A stretch of DNA of 64,000 nucleotides from an uncultured Phocaeicola sp. (GTDB lineage Bacteria; Bacteroidota; Bacteroidia; Bacteroidales; Bacteroidaceae): contig CAUBDX010000002.1 of the NCBI GenBank assembly GCA_958434805.1, positions 1-64,000 on the forward strand, written 5' to 3'. The position numbers and the translations under genes are program-made. This document shows, in pieces, positions 27,535-36,288 of the stretch. The first letter of the stretch is position 1. Every line of letters begins with the position of its first letter. A model generated the notes under the pieces. The model was not told the origin of the DNA. It did not search any database and saw only the letters and a program-made list of their open reading frames with translations.

Positions 27535-29763
27535 TTACTCTTTGAGTACTTGCAAGCTCAATTCTCCGTTTCCTGCTGTCACTCTTACTTTACCTCCTGT
27601 TTTTAATGCTCCGAATAGGATTTCACGCATAAGCAGTGGCTTCAGCTGCGAAGTAATTACCCTGTCCATTTCCCTGGCACCATATTCTTTGGTGAAACCT
27701 AGTTTCAGCAGATGCTTATAGGCTTCCGGGCTGAGTTCCATTCCTACATGACGTGCAGACAGTTTGTTTTTCAGTTCGTTGAGTTTTTTGTTCAGGATGA
27801 GAGAAGCCATTCCGTAATCCATATCATGGAAGACGACTGTTGCAGACAACCGGTTGATGAATTCAGGTTTGAAAGTTTTCTTAACTTGTTTCAACATTGC
27901 CTCTCCGGCAGTAATTTGTCCGCTGAAACCTATAGAGGCTTGGTGCGCGAATTGTGCTCCGGCATTGGAGGTCATGATAAGTATAACATGGCGGCAGTCC
28001 GCTTTCCGTCCTTTGTTATCCGTCAGTACGGCATAGTCCATGACTTGCAGCAGGATATTGAATATATCAGGATGCGCTTTTTCTATTTCGTCAAGCAGTA
28101 ACACACAGTTGGGAGTTTTGCGGATAGCATCTGTCAGCAGTCCGCCGTCTTCATAACCTATATATCCGGCAGGTGAGCCGATGAGTTTGGCCACTGTATG
28201 CTTTTCCGTATATTCGCTCATGTCAAAGCGTTGCAGGGCAATACCTAGCTCGGAGGCCAATACTTTGGCTACTTCCGTCTTTCCCACTCCGGTGGGGCCA
28301 ACGAAGAGAAGGCTGGCCAGTGGTTTGTTTTCGTCCAGTAGCCCGGCTTTGGCCATTTGTACGGCTTCCACTACTTGGCAGACAGCTTCTTCCTGACCGT
28401 ATATCTTTGCACTGATGCGTTCATACAAGGTTTCTAATGTGGCATTGTCCTCTTCCTTCATGGCGAGTACATCCACTTTACAGATACGTGCCAGTATATC
28501 GGTTATCAATGCTTTGTCCACCGTTTGTGTTTCTGTATCTGTGGGGTGGATTTCACGATAAGCCCCGGCTTCGTCCACCAGGTCGATGGCCTTGTCGGGC
28601 AAAAAACGGTCGCTGATATACCGTGCGGCAGCTGTGACGGCATATGCTATCACTCCTTCTTCATAAACTACTCCATGGAACGTTTCGTACCTTTCTTTTA
28701 ATCCTTCTACTATGTGGATAGTTTCTTCGATTCCGGGTTCCTGTATGTCAATCTGTTGGAAACGCCGTACCAATCCTCTGCTACGTGAAAAATAGCGGTT
28801 GAATTCTTCGTAAGTAGTGGAACCGATAAACCGGATCTCTCCTCCTTCCAAATAAGGCTTGAGCATATTAGAGGCATCCATCGAACCGTCTCCCGTCCGT
28901 CCGGCGCCTATCAGGTTATGTATTTCATCTATATATACAATGGCGTGTCCTTCTTTCCGTATTCCTTCCATAATGGCTTTCAGCCTTTTCTCGAATTCAC
29001 CCCGATATTGTGTACCGGCCAATAAGTTGCCTAAATCCAGTTCGTAGATACGACAACCTGTGAGGCGTTCGGGAACATTGCCTGCTTCTATACGTGCAGC
29101 CAGTCCGTAGACCAGTGCGGTTTTTCCCACTCCCGGTTCACCCACGTGCAGAGGGTTGTTCTTTTCTTTGCGGCAGAGAACTTGAATGGTGCGTTCCAAT
29201 TCCACATTCCGGCCTATAAGCGGATTCCGGTCTTGCAGACCTTCATTGAGGCAGGTGACGTAGTTGCGCCAAGGTTCGCTTTTCTCTTGCTCAGAGGAAG
29301 TTTCCTCTTGAAACTGATTCATGTGCTCGTAATTTGAAATGAGGGAGCTGAGAAACTCCGGCATATCTTCTCCCACTGTTTCTTTTAGCAGATAGCCGGC
29401 CCATGAATCTTCCAGTTGAAGCATTCCTTGTACCAGATGAGGAACATCCATTTCTTCTGCGCTTGAATGGCTGATTGTCATATAGGCATATTGCAGCAGC
29501 TCGGAGAGTTGACCTGAAATTTCCAACTCATATTCTATTTCTTGAGGAACTCGTTCCACTTTTTTCGACAGATATTCGGAAATGGACTGGGACAGTTCTT
29601 CCGGGGTACAAAAACACTCTGCCAATGCTTTTTGAAAAGGAACTTGTTCCAGCAATGCGCTCAATAAGTGTTCGGGCGTGATAAATTCATGCCGATATTG
29701 CATCGCTTGGCTCTGCGCAGAAGCGAAAGCGTAGTTCACCGAATCGGTATTTGGTATATCCAT
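27535..29763 (-). CDS. clpA: ATP-dependent Clp protease ATP-binding subunit ClpA
   Basis: A AAA+ unfoldase that feeds substrates into ClpP. Clp N domain at 1-145. The first AAA module has Walker A GEPGVGKTAL near 207 and Walker B IVYIDEIHN near 275. The second has GPTGVGKTEVAK near 490 and VLLLDEIEKAHPD near 555. The ClpP-binding loop is visible as IGFSG near 615, which separates it from ClpB; a ClpB-type coiled-coil middle domain is absent. The 742 residues match ClpA. ATG at 29763 lies 17 bases after clpS, so the two are co-transcribed. Partner ClpP is not in the window. Confidence 0.95.
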   Translation of the reverse strand: MDIPNTDSVNYAFASAQSQAMQYRHEFITPEHLLSALLEQVPFQKALAECFCTPEELSQSISEYLSKKVERVPQEIEYELEISGQLSELLQYAYMTISHSSAEEMDVPHLVQGMLQLEDSWAGYLLKETVGEDMPEFLSSLISNYEHMNQFQEETSSEQEKSEPWRNYVTCLNEGLQDRNPLIGRNVELERTIQVLCRKEKNNPLHVGEPGVGKTALVYGLAARIEAGNVPERLTGCRIYELDLGNLLAGTQYRGEFEKRLKAIMEGIRKEGHAIVYIDEIHNLIGAGRTGDGSMDASNMLKPYLEGGEIRFIGSTTYEEFNRYFSRSRGLVRRFQQIDIQEPGIEETIHIVEGLKERYETFHGVVYEEGVIAYAVTAAARYISDRFLPDKAIDLVDEAGAYREIHPTDTETQTVDKALITDILARICKVDVLAMKEEDNATLETLYERISAKIYGQEEAVCQVVEAVQMAKAGLLDENKPLASLLFVGPTGVGKTEVAKVLASELGIALQRFDMSEYTEKHTVAKLIGSPAGYIGYEDGGLLTDAIRKTPNCVLLLDEIEKAHPDIFNILLQVMDYAVLTDNKGRKADCRHVILIMTSNAGAQFAHQASIGFSGQITAGEAMLKQVKKTFKPEFINRLSATVVFHDMDYGMASLILNKKLNELKNKLSARHVGMELSPEAYKHLLKLGFTKEYGAREMDRVITSQLKPLLMREILFGALKTGGKVRVTAGNGELSLQVLKE

Positions 29764-29780
29764 ATCTTATTCTTGATTTT

Positions 29781-30104
29781 TTATTCTTCTTCCGGTGTAA
29801 CCGTGAGTCGGAGAGGGAAACCCTCTTCACGAGCCATACGGGTGGCTTTTTGTACTTTTGACCGGGCGATATCATACGTATAGATGCCTATTACGGCCGA
29901 TTCACTTTTGTGTACTTGCATCATCAAAGCTTCTGCTTCCATCGTTGATTTGAAAAAAACGGTAGTTAATATCTTTACAACAAATTCCATTGTAGTAAAG
30001 TCGTCATTGAAAATAGTAACTTTGAAGCGTCGCGGCTCGCGAAGGTCTATACGTTCTTTTTCTTTATAAGATGATTGTTGTTGTTCCATATTGGTATTTG
30101 TCAT
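29781..30104 (-). CDS. clpS: ATP-dependent Clp protease adaptor ClpS
   Basis: The adaptor that binds N-terminal Leu, Phe, Tyr or Trp and delivers these proteins to ClpAP. The core reads RRFKVTIFNDDFTTMEFVVK (about 26-45), with the binding-site Asn-Asp-Asp, then TVFFKSTMEAEALMMQVHKS, with the conserved His, and ends near PLRLTVTPEEE. Two starts are possible: ATG 30104 and ATG 30089 (MEQQQSSY). The -7 element TACCTTTG at 30126-30119 puts transcription start near 30112, which leaves only about 8 bases for the first start, so 30089 is plausible. First gene of the clpS-clpA-aat unit. Confidence 0.95.
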   Translation of the reverse strand: MTNTNMEQQQSSYKEKERIDLREPRRFKVTIFNDDFTTMEFVVKILTTVFFKSTMEAEALMMQVHKSESAVIGIYTYDIARSKVQKATRMAREEGFPLRLTVTPEEE

Positions 30105-30118
30105 ACGTACTTATGGCA

Positions 30119-30126
30119 CAAAGGTA
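30119..30126 (-). promoter_or_regulatory. Probable -7 element for clpS-clpA-aat
   Basis: The minus strand reads TACCTTTG, an exact consensus match just upstream of clpS. No clear -33 TTTG lies 19-21 bases before it. Confidence 0.5.
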
Positions 30127-30214
30127 GGGAAAGTATTGGAAAGGTAGGGTAGGGAAGAGATGAATTTTGTAGACGGATGGTCTGGAGCTGATGTCTTGAA
30201 TTCCTTTCATGCCT

Positions 30215-30268
30215 GTCTGTCATTCTTAAAACATCCATATATAATAAGATGTTTCAAGGATGACAGAC
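30215..30268. repeat. 21-bp inverted repeat between the PNPOx-like gene and clpS
   Basis: Arms at 30215-30235 and 30248-30268 match at 19 of 21 positions around a 12-base AT-rich loop. Each arm begins or ends with GTCTGTCAT/ATGACAGAC. No T-run adjoins it on either strand. It could be a transcript-stabilising hairpin or the relic of a small mobile repeat. Confidence 0.6.
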
Positions 30269-30317
30269 GTGTATGAAAAATAAAATGTGAAAAAATCCAA
30301 GGATAAGAGGTGGAAAC

Positions 30318-30725
30318 TTAGACTTTTCTGTGAACAAACTGGCCGTCAATCCAAATGGTGGCATGGTTTCCCCGGAACTTCAGCAGGATATATTCGGGGT
30401 CTTCCGGTCCTTTAGGAAAATGATGGATAAACCAGTCTTGCCATAACTCTTTCTTGGTGCCAGTGTCTGATACAACTTCCACTTCTCCGGTCATGGCCAC
30501 GCTGTTTCCCTCTTTGTAGAAACATATGCCGGCTTTCGGATTAGAGCGGAAATCCTTTGTCTTTGCCGAACTGTTTCCTGTTGCAAACCAGATGGTTGTT
30601 AATCCTTCCGTTTTGATTTTACTCAAGGGAACCGGCCGGGGATACCCTTCTTTATTGATGGAAGTTAGTGTGACTACTTCACATTGTTGAAGCAAAGCTT
30701 TTGCTTTTTCTTTAAGTGATTCCAT
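30318..30725 (-). CDS. Pyridoxamine 5'-phosphate oxidase-like FMN-binding protein
   Basis: A small cytoplasmic protein of 135 residues with a split-barrel flavin-binding fold. The phrases VVTLTSINKEGYPRPVPLSK (16-35), TIWFATGNSSAKTKDFRSNP (44-63) and KAGICFYKEGNSVAMTGEVE (64-83) are usual for general-stress-protein-26-type members of this superfamily. These bind FMN or F420 and are often of unknown reaction. It starts at ATG 30725; a TACTTTTG -7 element lies at 30760-30753. It follows the AraC gene on the same strand. Confidence 0.85.
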   Translation of the reverse strand: MESLKEKAKALLQQCEVVTLTSINKEGYPRPVPLSKIKTEGLTTIWFATGNSSAKTKDFRSNPKAGICFYKEGNSVAMTGEVEVVSDTGTKKELWQDWFIHHFPKGPEDPEYILLKFRGNHATIWIDGQFVHRKV

Positions 30726-30798
30726 TGTTTCTTTTTAGTTTTTGATACGGTACAAAAGTAAGAAACGCCAGGATGGCTTCGTTGTAAAAAAACGACTT

Positions 30799-31614
30799 TT
30801 ATAGTTTCAGATATGTTAATGTGGTTTCTTCCGTAACCGGTAAGGATAAAAAGGAACCGGGTGTATTGCCTGATAAGGCTTTTATTTCCTTACTCAAATG
30901 GGCTGTGTCATAGTATCCGGCCTCAATGGCAACAGAGAAGAGTTGATTGGAAGAGGTGGAACGCAGTAAATCCACTGCATTCTTGAATTTGATAATCCGG
31001 CTGTATTCCTTAGGGGAATATCCGGTCTGATGTTTGAACTTGCGCTCGAAGTGTCTTTGGCACAAGCATACATTTTCTACTAAAGAACGGATAGGCAGTT
31101 GGCCTTTGGAAAGGTTAATGCAATCTACTGCATATGATATCTGTTTTTCTATCTTGTTGTTAGTACATAAGGCTTGGGTGAGAAAAGATTCTATCAGTCT
31201 GATTTTGTCCTGTATGTACGGTTGTTCACATAATCTTTCTGCTAGCGAGTCGTTGAAGATACCTCCTGACTCAAAAGTGCTGATTCTTTGATTCCCAAGT
31301 TCTTCCAATGGTAATTGCATGAAGCGGAATAAACCGCAAGGCAGAAAACGGATACCAAACATATGGATGCTTTTCGCATAGGTTATTAGGGTGGAGTATC
31401 GGCTCATGGGACCTACAAAATAAGAACGGTAGGGTTGCATTATAAGACTTTCTTGTTCCGCTATGTCAGCTACTTCGCCAAGGGTGAAGATAAAATCGGT
31501 GCAACCGTCCGGCAATATGTTGATTTTCATCCCATAGTCCGGATTGCCTTTAAATTCCCAGTATTTGTCAATATAGGGGGCTAAAAGCAGGGAAGGCTGG
31601 TATTCATTATACAT
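30799..31614 (-). CDS. AraC-family transcriptional regulator
   Basis: A DNA-binding protein of 271 residues. The N-terminal sensor (1-150) has the DUF6597-type opening YNEYQPSLLLAPYIDKYWEF and ILPDGCTDFIFTLGE. The C-terminal AraC domain (about 165-258) has two helix-turn-helices, with ENVCLCQRHFERKFKHQTGY followed by SPKEYSRIIKFKNAVDLL. It begins 8 bases after the membrane-protein gene 31623-32330, so the two form a transcript, and it may control that gene or the PNPOx-like gene after it. Ligand unknown. Confidence 0.88.
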   Translation of the reverse strand: MYNEYQPSLLLAPYIDKYWEFKGNPDYGMKINILPDGCTDFIFTLGEVADIAEQESLIMQPYRSYFVGPMSRYSTLITYAKSIHMFGIRFLPCGLFRFMQLPLEELGNQRISTFESGGIFNDSLAERLCEQPYIQDKIRLIESFLTQALCTNNKIEKQISYAVDCINLSKGQLPIRSLVENVCLCQRHFERKFKHQTGYSPKEYSRIIKFKNAVDLLRSTSSNQLFSVAIEAGYYDTAHLSKEIKALSGNTPGSFLSLPVTEETTLTYLKL

Positions 31615-31622
31615 GAAGATTG

Positions 31623-32330
31623 TTATTCCTTTTTAGCAGCGATAGCTAGTAATACTCCCAGTACCACCCCTAGAATGGCGGCAAATAATACCCGCATGTC
31701 CGGAGGAAGCAGGAAAGTGATGGTGTGGGCCGGATACCAGAACAAAGGGATGGTCTTTTTGAATACAAAGCTCCAAAGTACCGCCCAATTCAATCCGGTG
31801 AAAATACGTGTCATGGGAATAGGGGTGGAAAGCGCTTTGATAGAGCCGCCACAATTCCCGATATGAGTGTCTGTTATTTTATGTAATGTCATGAATACAG
31901 GAGCGAATATAGAGTTCATTGTAACGGAAATAGCCAGTGCAACCAGAAATTTGGCAAGACAGAAATCCCCGTTCATCAATGTGGAGGCATATTCCAGACC
32001 CATATATTCCAAGAAAATGGGAGTGCCTTTTGAAAAAATAATCATAGCCATATTGATACCCATACCCAGTACCCCCCAGATTACCATGCGTGGGATAATA
32101 CCGAAGGTCTTGTTGTGATACACTCCTGTGCTGATGCGAAGCCCAAGCATTTCTCCCAAAGTAGCTAGAATGGCGAACTTCACAAAACTCATGACCATAC
32201 CATGGATTGCATTGAAAGATTTGTACCATTCATAAATGGTATCGCTAATAAAAAAGGGTAGAAACAATGCTATTACAAACAAAAAGAACAGAATATCACT
32301 CTTTTTCATAGATAGAAATGTGTTTTTCAT
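31623..32330 (-). CDS. Integral membrane protein, possibly Mpv17/PMP22-like
   Basis: About six hydrophobic segments: ILFFLFVIALFLPFFI, VKFAILATLGEMLGLRI, MVIWGVLGMGINMAMIIF, KFLVALAISVTMNSIFAPVF, FTGLNWAVLWSFVFKKTIPL and a C-terminal LFAAILGVVLGVLLAIA. The TLMNGDFCLAKFLVALAISV region loosely recalls bacterial proteins labelled Mpv17/PMP22-like, but I hold that lightly. Start choice: ATG 32330, or ATG 32309 (MKKSDILFFLF). A -7 element TATGTTTG at 32350-32343 would begin transcription near 32337, which favours 32309. Co-transcribed with the AraC gene. Confidence 0.6.
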   Translation of the reverse strand: MKNTFLSMKKSDILFFLFVIALFLPFFISDTIYEWYKSFNAIHGMVMSFVKFAILATLGEMLGLRISTGVYHNKTFGIIPRMVIWGVLGMGINMAMIIFSKGTPIFLEYMGLEYASTLMNGDFCLAKFLVALAISVTMNSIFAPVFMTLHKITDTHIGNCGGSIKALSTPIPMTRIFTGLNWAVLWSFVFKKTIPLFWYPAHTITFLLPPDMRVLFAAILGVVLGVLLAIAAKKE

Positions 32331-32404
32331 TAATATTTGCGACAAACATACGAAAAAAATCTAAGTTCCTAACCAAACAATAATTTAAATTCGACGGCTC
32401 TTTA

Positions 32405-32435
32405 TTTGTTATCTAGCTATAATCTTTTATCTTTG
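32405..32435 (+). promoter_or_regulatory. Promoter of the 32469 membrane protein
   Basis: TTTG at 32405-32408, 19 bases, TATCTTTG at 32428-32435: a full consensus match. Start near 32442, 27 bases before the ATG. It faces away from the minus-strand element TATGTTTG at 32350-32343, so this gap is a divergent promoter region. Confidence 0.78.
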
Positions 32436-32468
32436 TTTCCCGTCATGGAATAAAATAAAAAGGTTATT

Positions 32469-33164
32469 ATGAAAACAAAAGGATGGATTTTAACTGTAAT
32501 TTGTAGTATGTTGTTATTGGTGGCGGGTATCACTTTTGCATCAATGGTGCTTGTCGGGCAACCGGCTTTGGCAAACGAATCATTGTGGTGGTGGATCTTG
32601 ATAAATCTTGGTGTGATGGTTTTATTATTCGGGTATGGCGTGAAACGGGGAATCCAGATATTGCGTATCTTCAGCATACCGAAAAGCAAACTGACACGGG
32701 AACCAGGTGTCGTGGTTTGTGATTATAATATCAGCCTGAAAAAGTATGCTTTGTATAAATTGTGGGACATCCGTCATTTCAGTTTCTCTTTGTTGTTCAT
32801 CATTTATATTTGTATTGCACTGTGTACAGGGCACTATATTGTTCCCGAAGAGCAAAGCCTGTTCAGTCCGCTGCTGATTTGGTTCTTGTGTCTTATTTAT
32901 ATCTTGATTATGCTGCCTGTCAGACTAAATAAGATTTATAAGCGGAGTATTGCGGGGCAGACTTGGGTGGAAATAACTCCGGAAGGGCTGACATATGATA
33001 AGGCGGAACTGAAACAGACATTCCCTTGGGAGGAGATAGCAGGTATAGCTCTTTATAAGACTTATTGCTTTCTGTATGATAAAAGAGGCGGTGAATTTTT
33101 GATTGTAACTTCGGATGAAAAGGTGAAAGAATCCCTTCTTTACTATTTAAATACGAAAAAATAA
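32469..33164 (+). CDS. Membrane protein with C-terminal PH-like domain, unknown function
   Basis: A protein of 231 residues with four hydrophobic helices: two at 1-60 (WILTVICSMLLLVAGITF; WWILINLGVMVLLFGYGV) and two at about 105-155 (FSLLFIIYICIALCTGHYIV; LLIWFLCLIYILIMLPVRL). The C-terminal 70 residues look like a small cytoplasmic beta domain (WVEITPEGLTYDKAELKQTF, then PWEEIAGIALYKTYCFLYDK), similar to bacterial PH-like domains. I do not know its function. It has its own strong promoter and ends 93 bases before the first GH92 of PUL2. Confidence 0.65.
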   Translation: MKTKGWILTVICSMLLLVAGITFASMVLVGQPALANESLWWWILINLGVMVLLFGYGVKRGIQILRIFSIPKSKLTREPGVVVCDYNISLKKYALYKLWDIRHFSFSLLFIIYICIALCTGHYIVPEEQSLFSPLLIWFLCLIYILIMLPVRLNKIYKRSIAGQTWVEITPEGLTYDKAELKQTFPWEEIAGIALYKTYCFLYDKRGGEFLIVTSDEKVKESLLYYLNTKK

Positions 33165-33196
33165 TGAATTAAAGCTAAGTGTTTTTTATAATAAGG

Positions 33197-33226
33197 TTGT
33201 TCATATTATTATAATGTGTATTTTTG
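33197..33226 (+). promoter_or_regulatory. Promoter of GH92-1, decides its start codon
   Basis: TTG at 33197-33199, 19 bases, TATTTTTG at 33219-33226. Transcription should begin near 33233. That makes the ATG at 33240 nearly leaderless and favours the ATG at 33258, which also opens the better lipoprotein signal peptide. Confidence 0.75.
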
Positions 33227-33257
33227 TAACAAAGTAATAATGAAAAACCTCTTAAGT

Positions 33258-35480
33258 ATGAAAACACCTGTTCTCGCGCTATTCATTTCTTTAGTGGCAT
33301 TTGGAGCCTGTGTGTCCAATAAACAAACCCAGCCGTCAACCGATTATACCCAATTGGTGAATCCGTTTATCGGAACCGATTTTACCGGCAATACTTATCC
33401 GGGAGCGCAAGCGCCTTTCGGAATGGTACAACTTAGTCCGGATAACGGTTTGCCCGGATGGGACCGTATTTCCGGTTATTTTTATCCGGACAGTACGATT
33501 GCCGGATTCAGTCATACCCATTTGTCGGGAACGGGAGCCGGAGACTTGTATGATATCTCTTTCATGCCTGTAACTTTGCCTTATCAGGAAGCGGAAGCTC
33601 CTTTAGGCATCTATTCCAAATTCTCTCATGCGGATGAAGAGGCTTCAGCTGGTTATTATCGCGTGTTGCTGAAAGATTATGATATCAATGTGGAGTTAAC
33701 TGCTACAGAGCGTTGCGGTATACAGCGTTATACGTTTCCTGAAGGAGAGTCGGCTGTCTTTCTGAATCTGAAGAAAGCGATGAATTGGGACTTTACCAAT
33801 GATTCTTATATTGAGATAATTGACTCATGCACCATTCAGGGATATCGTTTTTCCGAAGGATGGGCAAGAGACCAGCATGTGTATTTCCGCACTCGTTTCT
33901 CCAAACCGTTTGCCTCGGTAGAGATGGATACTACTGCCATTGCTTTGAAAGGTAAACGTGTAGGTACGGCTTATATCGCCCGCTTTAATTTTGATACGGA
34001 AAAAGGAGAGCAGATTGTTCTGAGTACTGCTCTTTCGGGAGTAAGCATGGAAGGTGCTGCTAAAAATATGGCGGCTGAAGCACCTCACAATGATTTCGAT
34101 AAATATTTGGCTGAAACTAAAGATAATTGGAACCGTCAGTTGGGAAAAATAGAGGTAACAGGTGATAACAAGGACGATAAGGTTAATTTTTATACAGCAT
34201 TGTATCATACAATGATTGCCCCGACTATTTACAGTGATGTGGACGGGGCTTATTATGGTCCCGATAAGAAAATTCATCAGACGGATGGTTGGGTGAATTA
34301 TGGAACCTTTTCATTGTGGGATACTTATCGTGCCGCACATCCGTTATTTACTTATACGGAACCTCAGCGTGTCAATGATATGGTGAAATCATTCATTGCT
34401 TTTTATGAACAGAACGGACGTTTGCCGGTATGGAATTTTTGGGGAAGTGAAACGGATATGATGATTGGCTACCACGCTGTACCTGTTATTGTCGATGCTT
34501 ATTTGAAAGGTATTGGTGATTTTGATGCAGAGAAGGCATTGGAGGCTTGTGTGGCTACTGCTAACTTGGATGATTATCGCGGCATTGGTTTGTATAAAAA
34601 ATTAGGATATATACCTTATAATATAAAGGATGAATATAATGCGGAAAATTGGTCGCTTTCCAAAACATTAGAATATGCTTTTGATGATTATTGCATAGCC
34701 GAAATGGCCCGGAAGATGGGGAGGACTCAATTAGCGGACGAATTCTACAAGCGTTCTCAGAATTATCGCAATGTGTTCAATCCGGCGTCAAGCTTCATGC
34801 AGCCGATAGATGATAAAGGAGTATTCCAACCTAATTTCAGCCCGGATGACTACACTGCCCATATTTGTGAAAGTAACGGTTGGCAGTACTTTTGGTCTGT
34901 ACAGCAGGATATTAAGGGGCTAATTGCCTTGACTGGTGGTAAGGATCGTTTTACGGAAAAGTTGGATAGTATGTTTACTTATATCCCGGCTGGTAATGCA
35001 GATTTGCCTCTTTTCAGTACAGGTATGATTGGCCAGTATGCTCATGGTAATGAGCCTAGCCATCATGTGATTTATTTGTATAATAAGGTACGTCAGCCTT
35101 GGAAAACTCAGAAGTATGCGGCGCAGGTCATGCATGACCTTTATTTCAATGCACCTGCCGGACTGTGTGGAAATGAGGATTGTGGACAGATGTCTGCCTG
35201 GTATGTATTCAGTGCTATGGGATTTTATCCTGTCAATCCGGTAAGTGGTGAATATGAGATTGGTACGCCGTTGTTCCCCGAGATACAGATGCATCTGGAT
35301 AATGGAAAAACGTTCACAGTACTGGCCCCTGGAGTAAGTCGTGAAAATATCTATATCCAGTCGGTGAAAGTAAATGGGCAACCATACGATAAGAGCTATA
35401 TCACACACCGGCAAATAATGGATGGTGCTACTGTAGAATTTGAAATGGGTCCGGAACCGGGAAATATTTGGTATAGATAG
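33258..35480 (+). CDS. GH92 alpha-mannosidase 1, lipoprotein, PUL2
   Basis: A calcium-dependent inverting exo-alpha-mannosidase, probably at the cell surface or in the periplasm. Start at ATG 33258 (MKTPVLALFISLVAFGAC), a lipoprotein signal with Cys near 18. N-terminal beta-sandwich: LVNPFIGTDFTGNTYPGAQA, FGMVQLSPDNGLPGW. The (alpha/alpha)6 barrel has FSLWDTYRAAHPLFTYTEPQ, then the catalytic acid Glu in AHGNEPSHHVIYLYN and the base Asp in GNEDCGQMSAWY. The 740 residues are normal. It has its own promoter and lies before the sigma/FecR pair, so it may be made at a basal level to release the inducing sugar. Linkage specificity (alpha-1,2, 1,3 or 1,6) cannot be read from the motifs. Confidence 0.95.
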   Translation: MKTPVLALFISLVAFGACVSNKQTQPSTDYTQLVNPFIGTDFTGNTYPGAQAPFGMVQLSPDNGLPGWDRISGYFYPDSTIAGFSHTHLSGTGAGDLYDISFMPVTLPYQEAEAPLGIYSKFSHADEEASAGYYRVLLKDYDINVELTATERCGIQRYTFPEGESAVFLNLKKAMNWDFTNDSYIEIIDSCTIQGYRFSEGWARDQHVYFRTRFSKPFASVEMDTTAIALKGKRVGTAYIARFNFDTEKGEQIVLSTALSGVSMEGAAKNMAAEAPHNDFDKYLAETKDNWNRQLGKIEVTGDNKDDKVNFYTALYHTMIAPTIYSDVDGAYYGPDKKIHQTDGWVNYGTFSLWDTYRAAHPLFTYTEPQRVNDMVKSFIAFYEQNGRLPVWNFWGSETDMMIGYHAVPVIVDAYLKGIGDFDAEKALEACVATANLDDYRGIGLYKKLGYIPYNIKDEYNAENWSLSKTLEYAFDDYCIAEMARKMGRTQLADEFYKRSQNYRNVFNPASSFMQPIDDKGVFQPNFSPDDYTAHICESNGWQYFWSVQQDIKGLIALTGGKDRFTEKLDSMFTYIPAGNADLPLFSTGMIGQYAHGNEPSHHVIYLYNKVRQPWKTQKYAAQVMHDLYFNAPAGLCGNEDCGQMSAWYVFSAMGFYPVNPVSGEYEIGTPLFPEIQMHLDNGKTFTVLAPGVSRENIYIQSVKVNGQPYDKSYITHRQIMDGATVEFEMGPEPGNIWYR

Positions 35481-35556
35481 ATAATAATTGGTTCAACTTA
35501 TTAAGAATTGTAATTGTACAGGAGGTGAGTTAAAAGTAATATTTGTTATCGTTTTG

Positions 35557-35620
35557 CTGTAGAGGCGGTTTGAATCTGCCTGAAAATTGTATGATGAGCG
35601 GAAGCTTTCTGCCCCTACAG
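35557..35620. repeat. Inverted repeat between GH92-1 and the sigma gene
   Basis: CTGTAGAGGC (35557-35566) and GCCCCTACAG (35611-35620) pair at nine of ten positions. An inner GGC/GCC pair lies close to the left arm. Arms of the type CTGTAGNGGC are common at the ends of intergenic repeats in Bacteroidales, as I recall, so this may be an old repeat rather than a terminator. No T-run adjoins. Confidence 0.4.
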
Positions 35621-35684
35621 TGGATGATTGGATCGTTATTTGGAACATTGGCTCTCTCCTTCATACAAAGGTGAATTATATAAT

Positions 35685-36260
35685 ATGAACGAGGAACTTG
35701 ATGACACCTATAAGGCCGTCTTTCGTCAATGCTATCCTAAGCTGTTGTTCTATGCGACACGGCTGGTCGGTACCGAAGAAGCCGAAGATGTAGTGCAGGA
35801 TGTTTTTGTGGAGTTGTGGAGGCGGAGAGATTCAGTCGTCATAGGAGAGCAGATTTTAGCTTTCCTTTATCGTTCTGTATATACCAAGGCTATAAATTTA
35901 TTGAAGCATCAGGTTATAGAGAATAACTACAGTGCGGCAATGATAGAAATCTATGAACGAAAATTGCAATATTACCAGCCGGATCATGCCGAAGTCATTA
36001 AAAAGATAGAGAATCAGGAATTGCGTCAGGAAATTTTTGGAGCGATTAATGAATTGCCGGATAAATGTAAGGAGGTGTTTAAACTGAGCTATCTTCATGA
36101 TATGAAAAACAAGGAAATCGCTGATACTCTTGGCATTTCTTTACGTACCGTAGAGGCACATATGTATAAGGCCTTGAAATTTTTGCGCGAACGTCTCAGC
36201 CATTTATTATTGTCATTGATTATATTTTCAGCAAAACTGCTAAGTGTTTTTACAAGTTGA
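35685..36260 (+). CDS. ECF RNA polymerase sigma factor, PUL2
   Basis: An ECF sigma factor of 191 residues. ATG 35685 (MNEELDDTYKAVF) is chosen over an upstream TTG. Region 2: YPKLLFYATRLVGTEEAEDV, VQDVFVELWRRRD (about 14-50). Region 4: INELPDKCKEVFKLSYLHDM, KNKEIADTLGISLRTVEAHM (about 120-165). It comes 28 bases before its FecR partner, and the SusC of this locus has an STN domain, so regulation should follow the trans-envelope relay. It probably also controls the SusC/SusD genes that come after the two GH92 genes. Confidence 0.93.
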   Translation: MNEELDDTYKAVFRQCYPKLLFYATRLVGTEEAEDVVQDVFVELWRRRDSVVIGEQILAFLYRSVYTKAINLLKHQVIENNYSAAMIEIYERKLQYYQPDHAEVIKKIENQELRQEIFGAINELPDKCKEVFKLSYLHDMKNKEIADTLGISLRTVEAHMYKALKFLRERLSHLLLSLIIFSAKLLSVFTS

Positions 36261-36288
36261 ATTGTTTACTATATGAATAGGGAAAAAG

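Noticed and set aside
27535..29763. ClpB/ClpC identity for the Clp ATPase
   Set aside because: The middle coiled coil of ClpB is missing, the IGF loop for ClpP is present, and clpS adjoins, so ClpA fits best.
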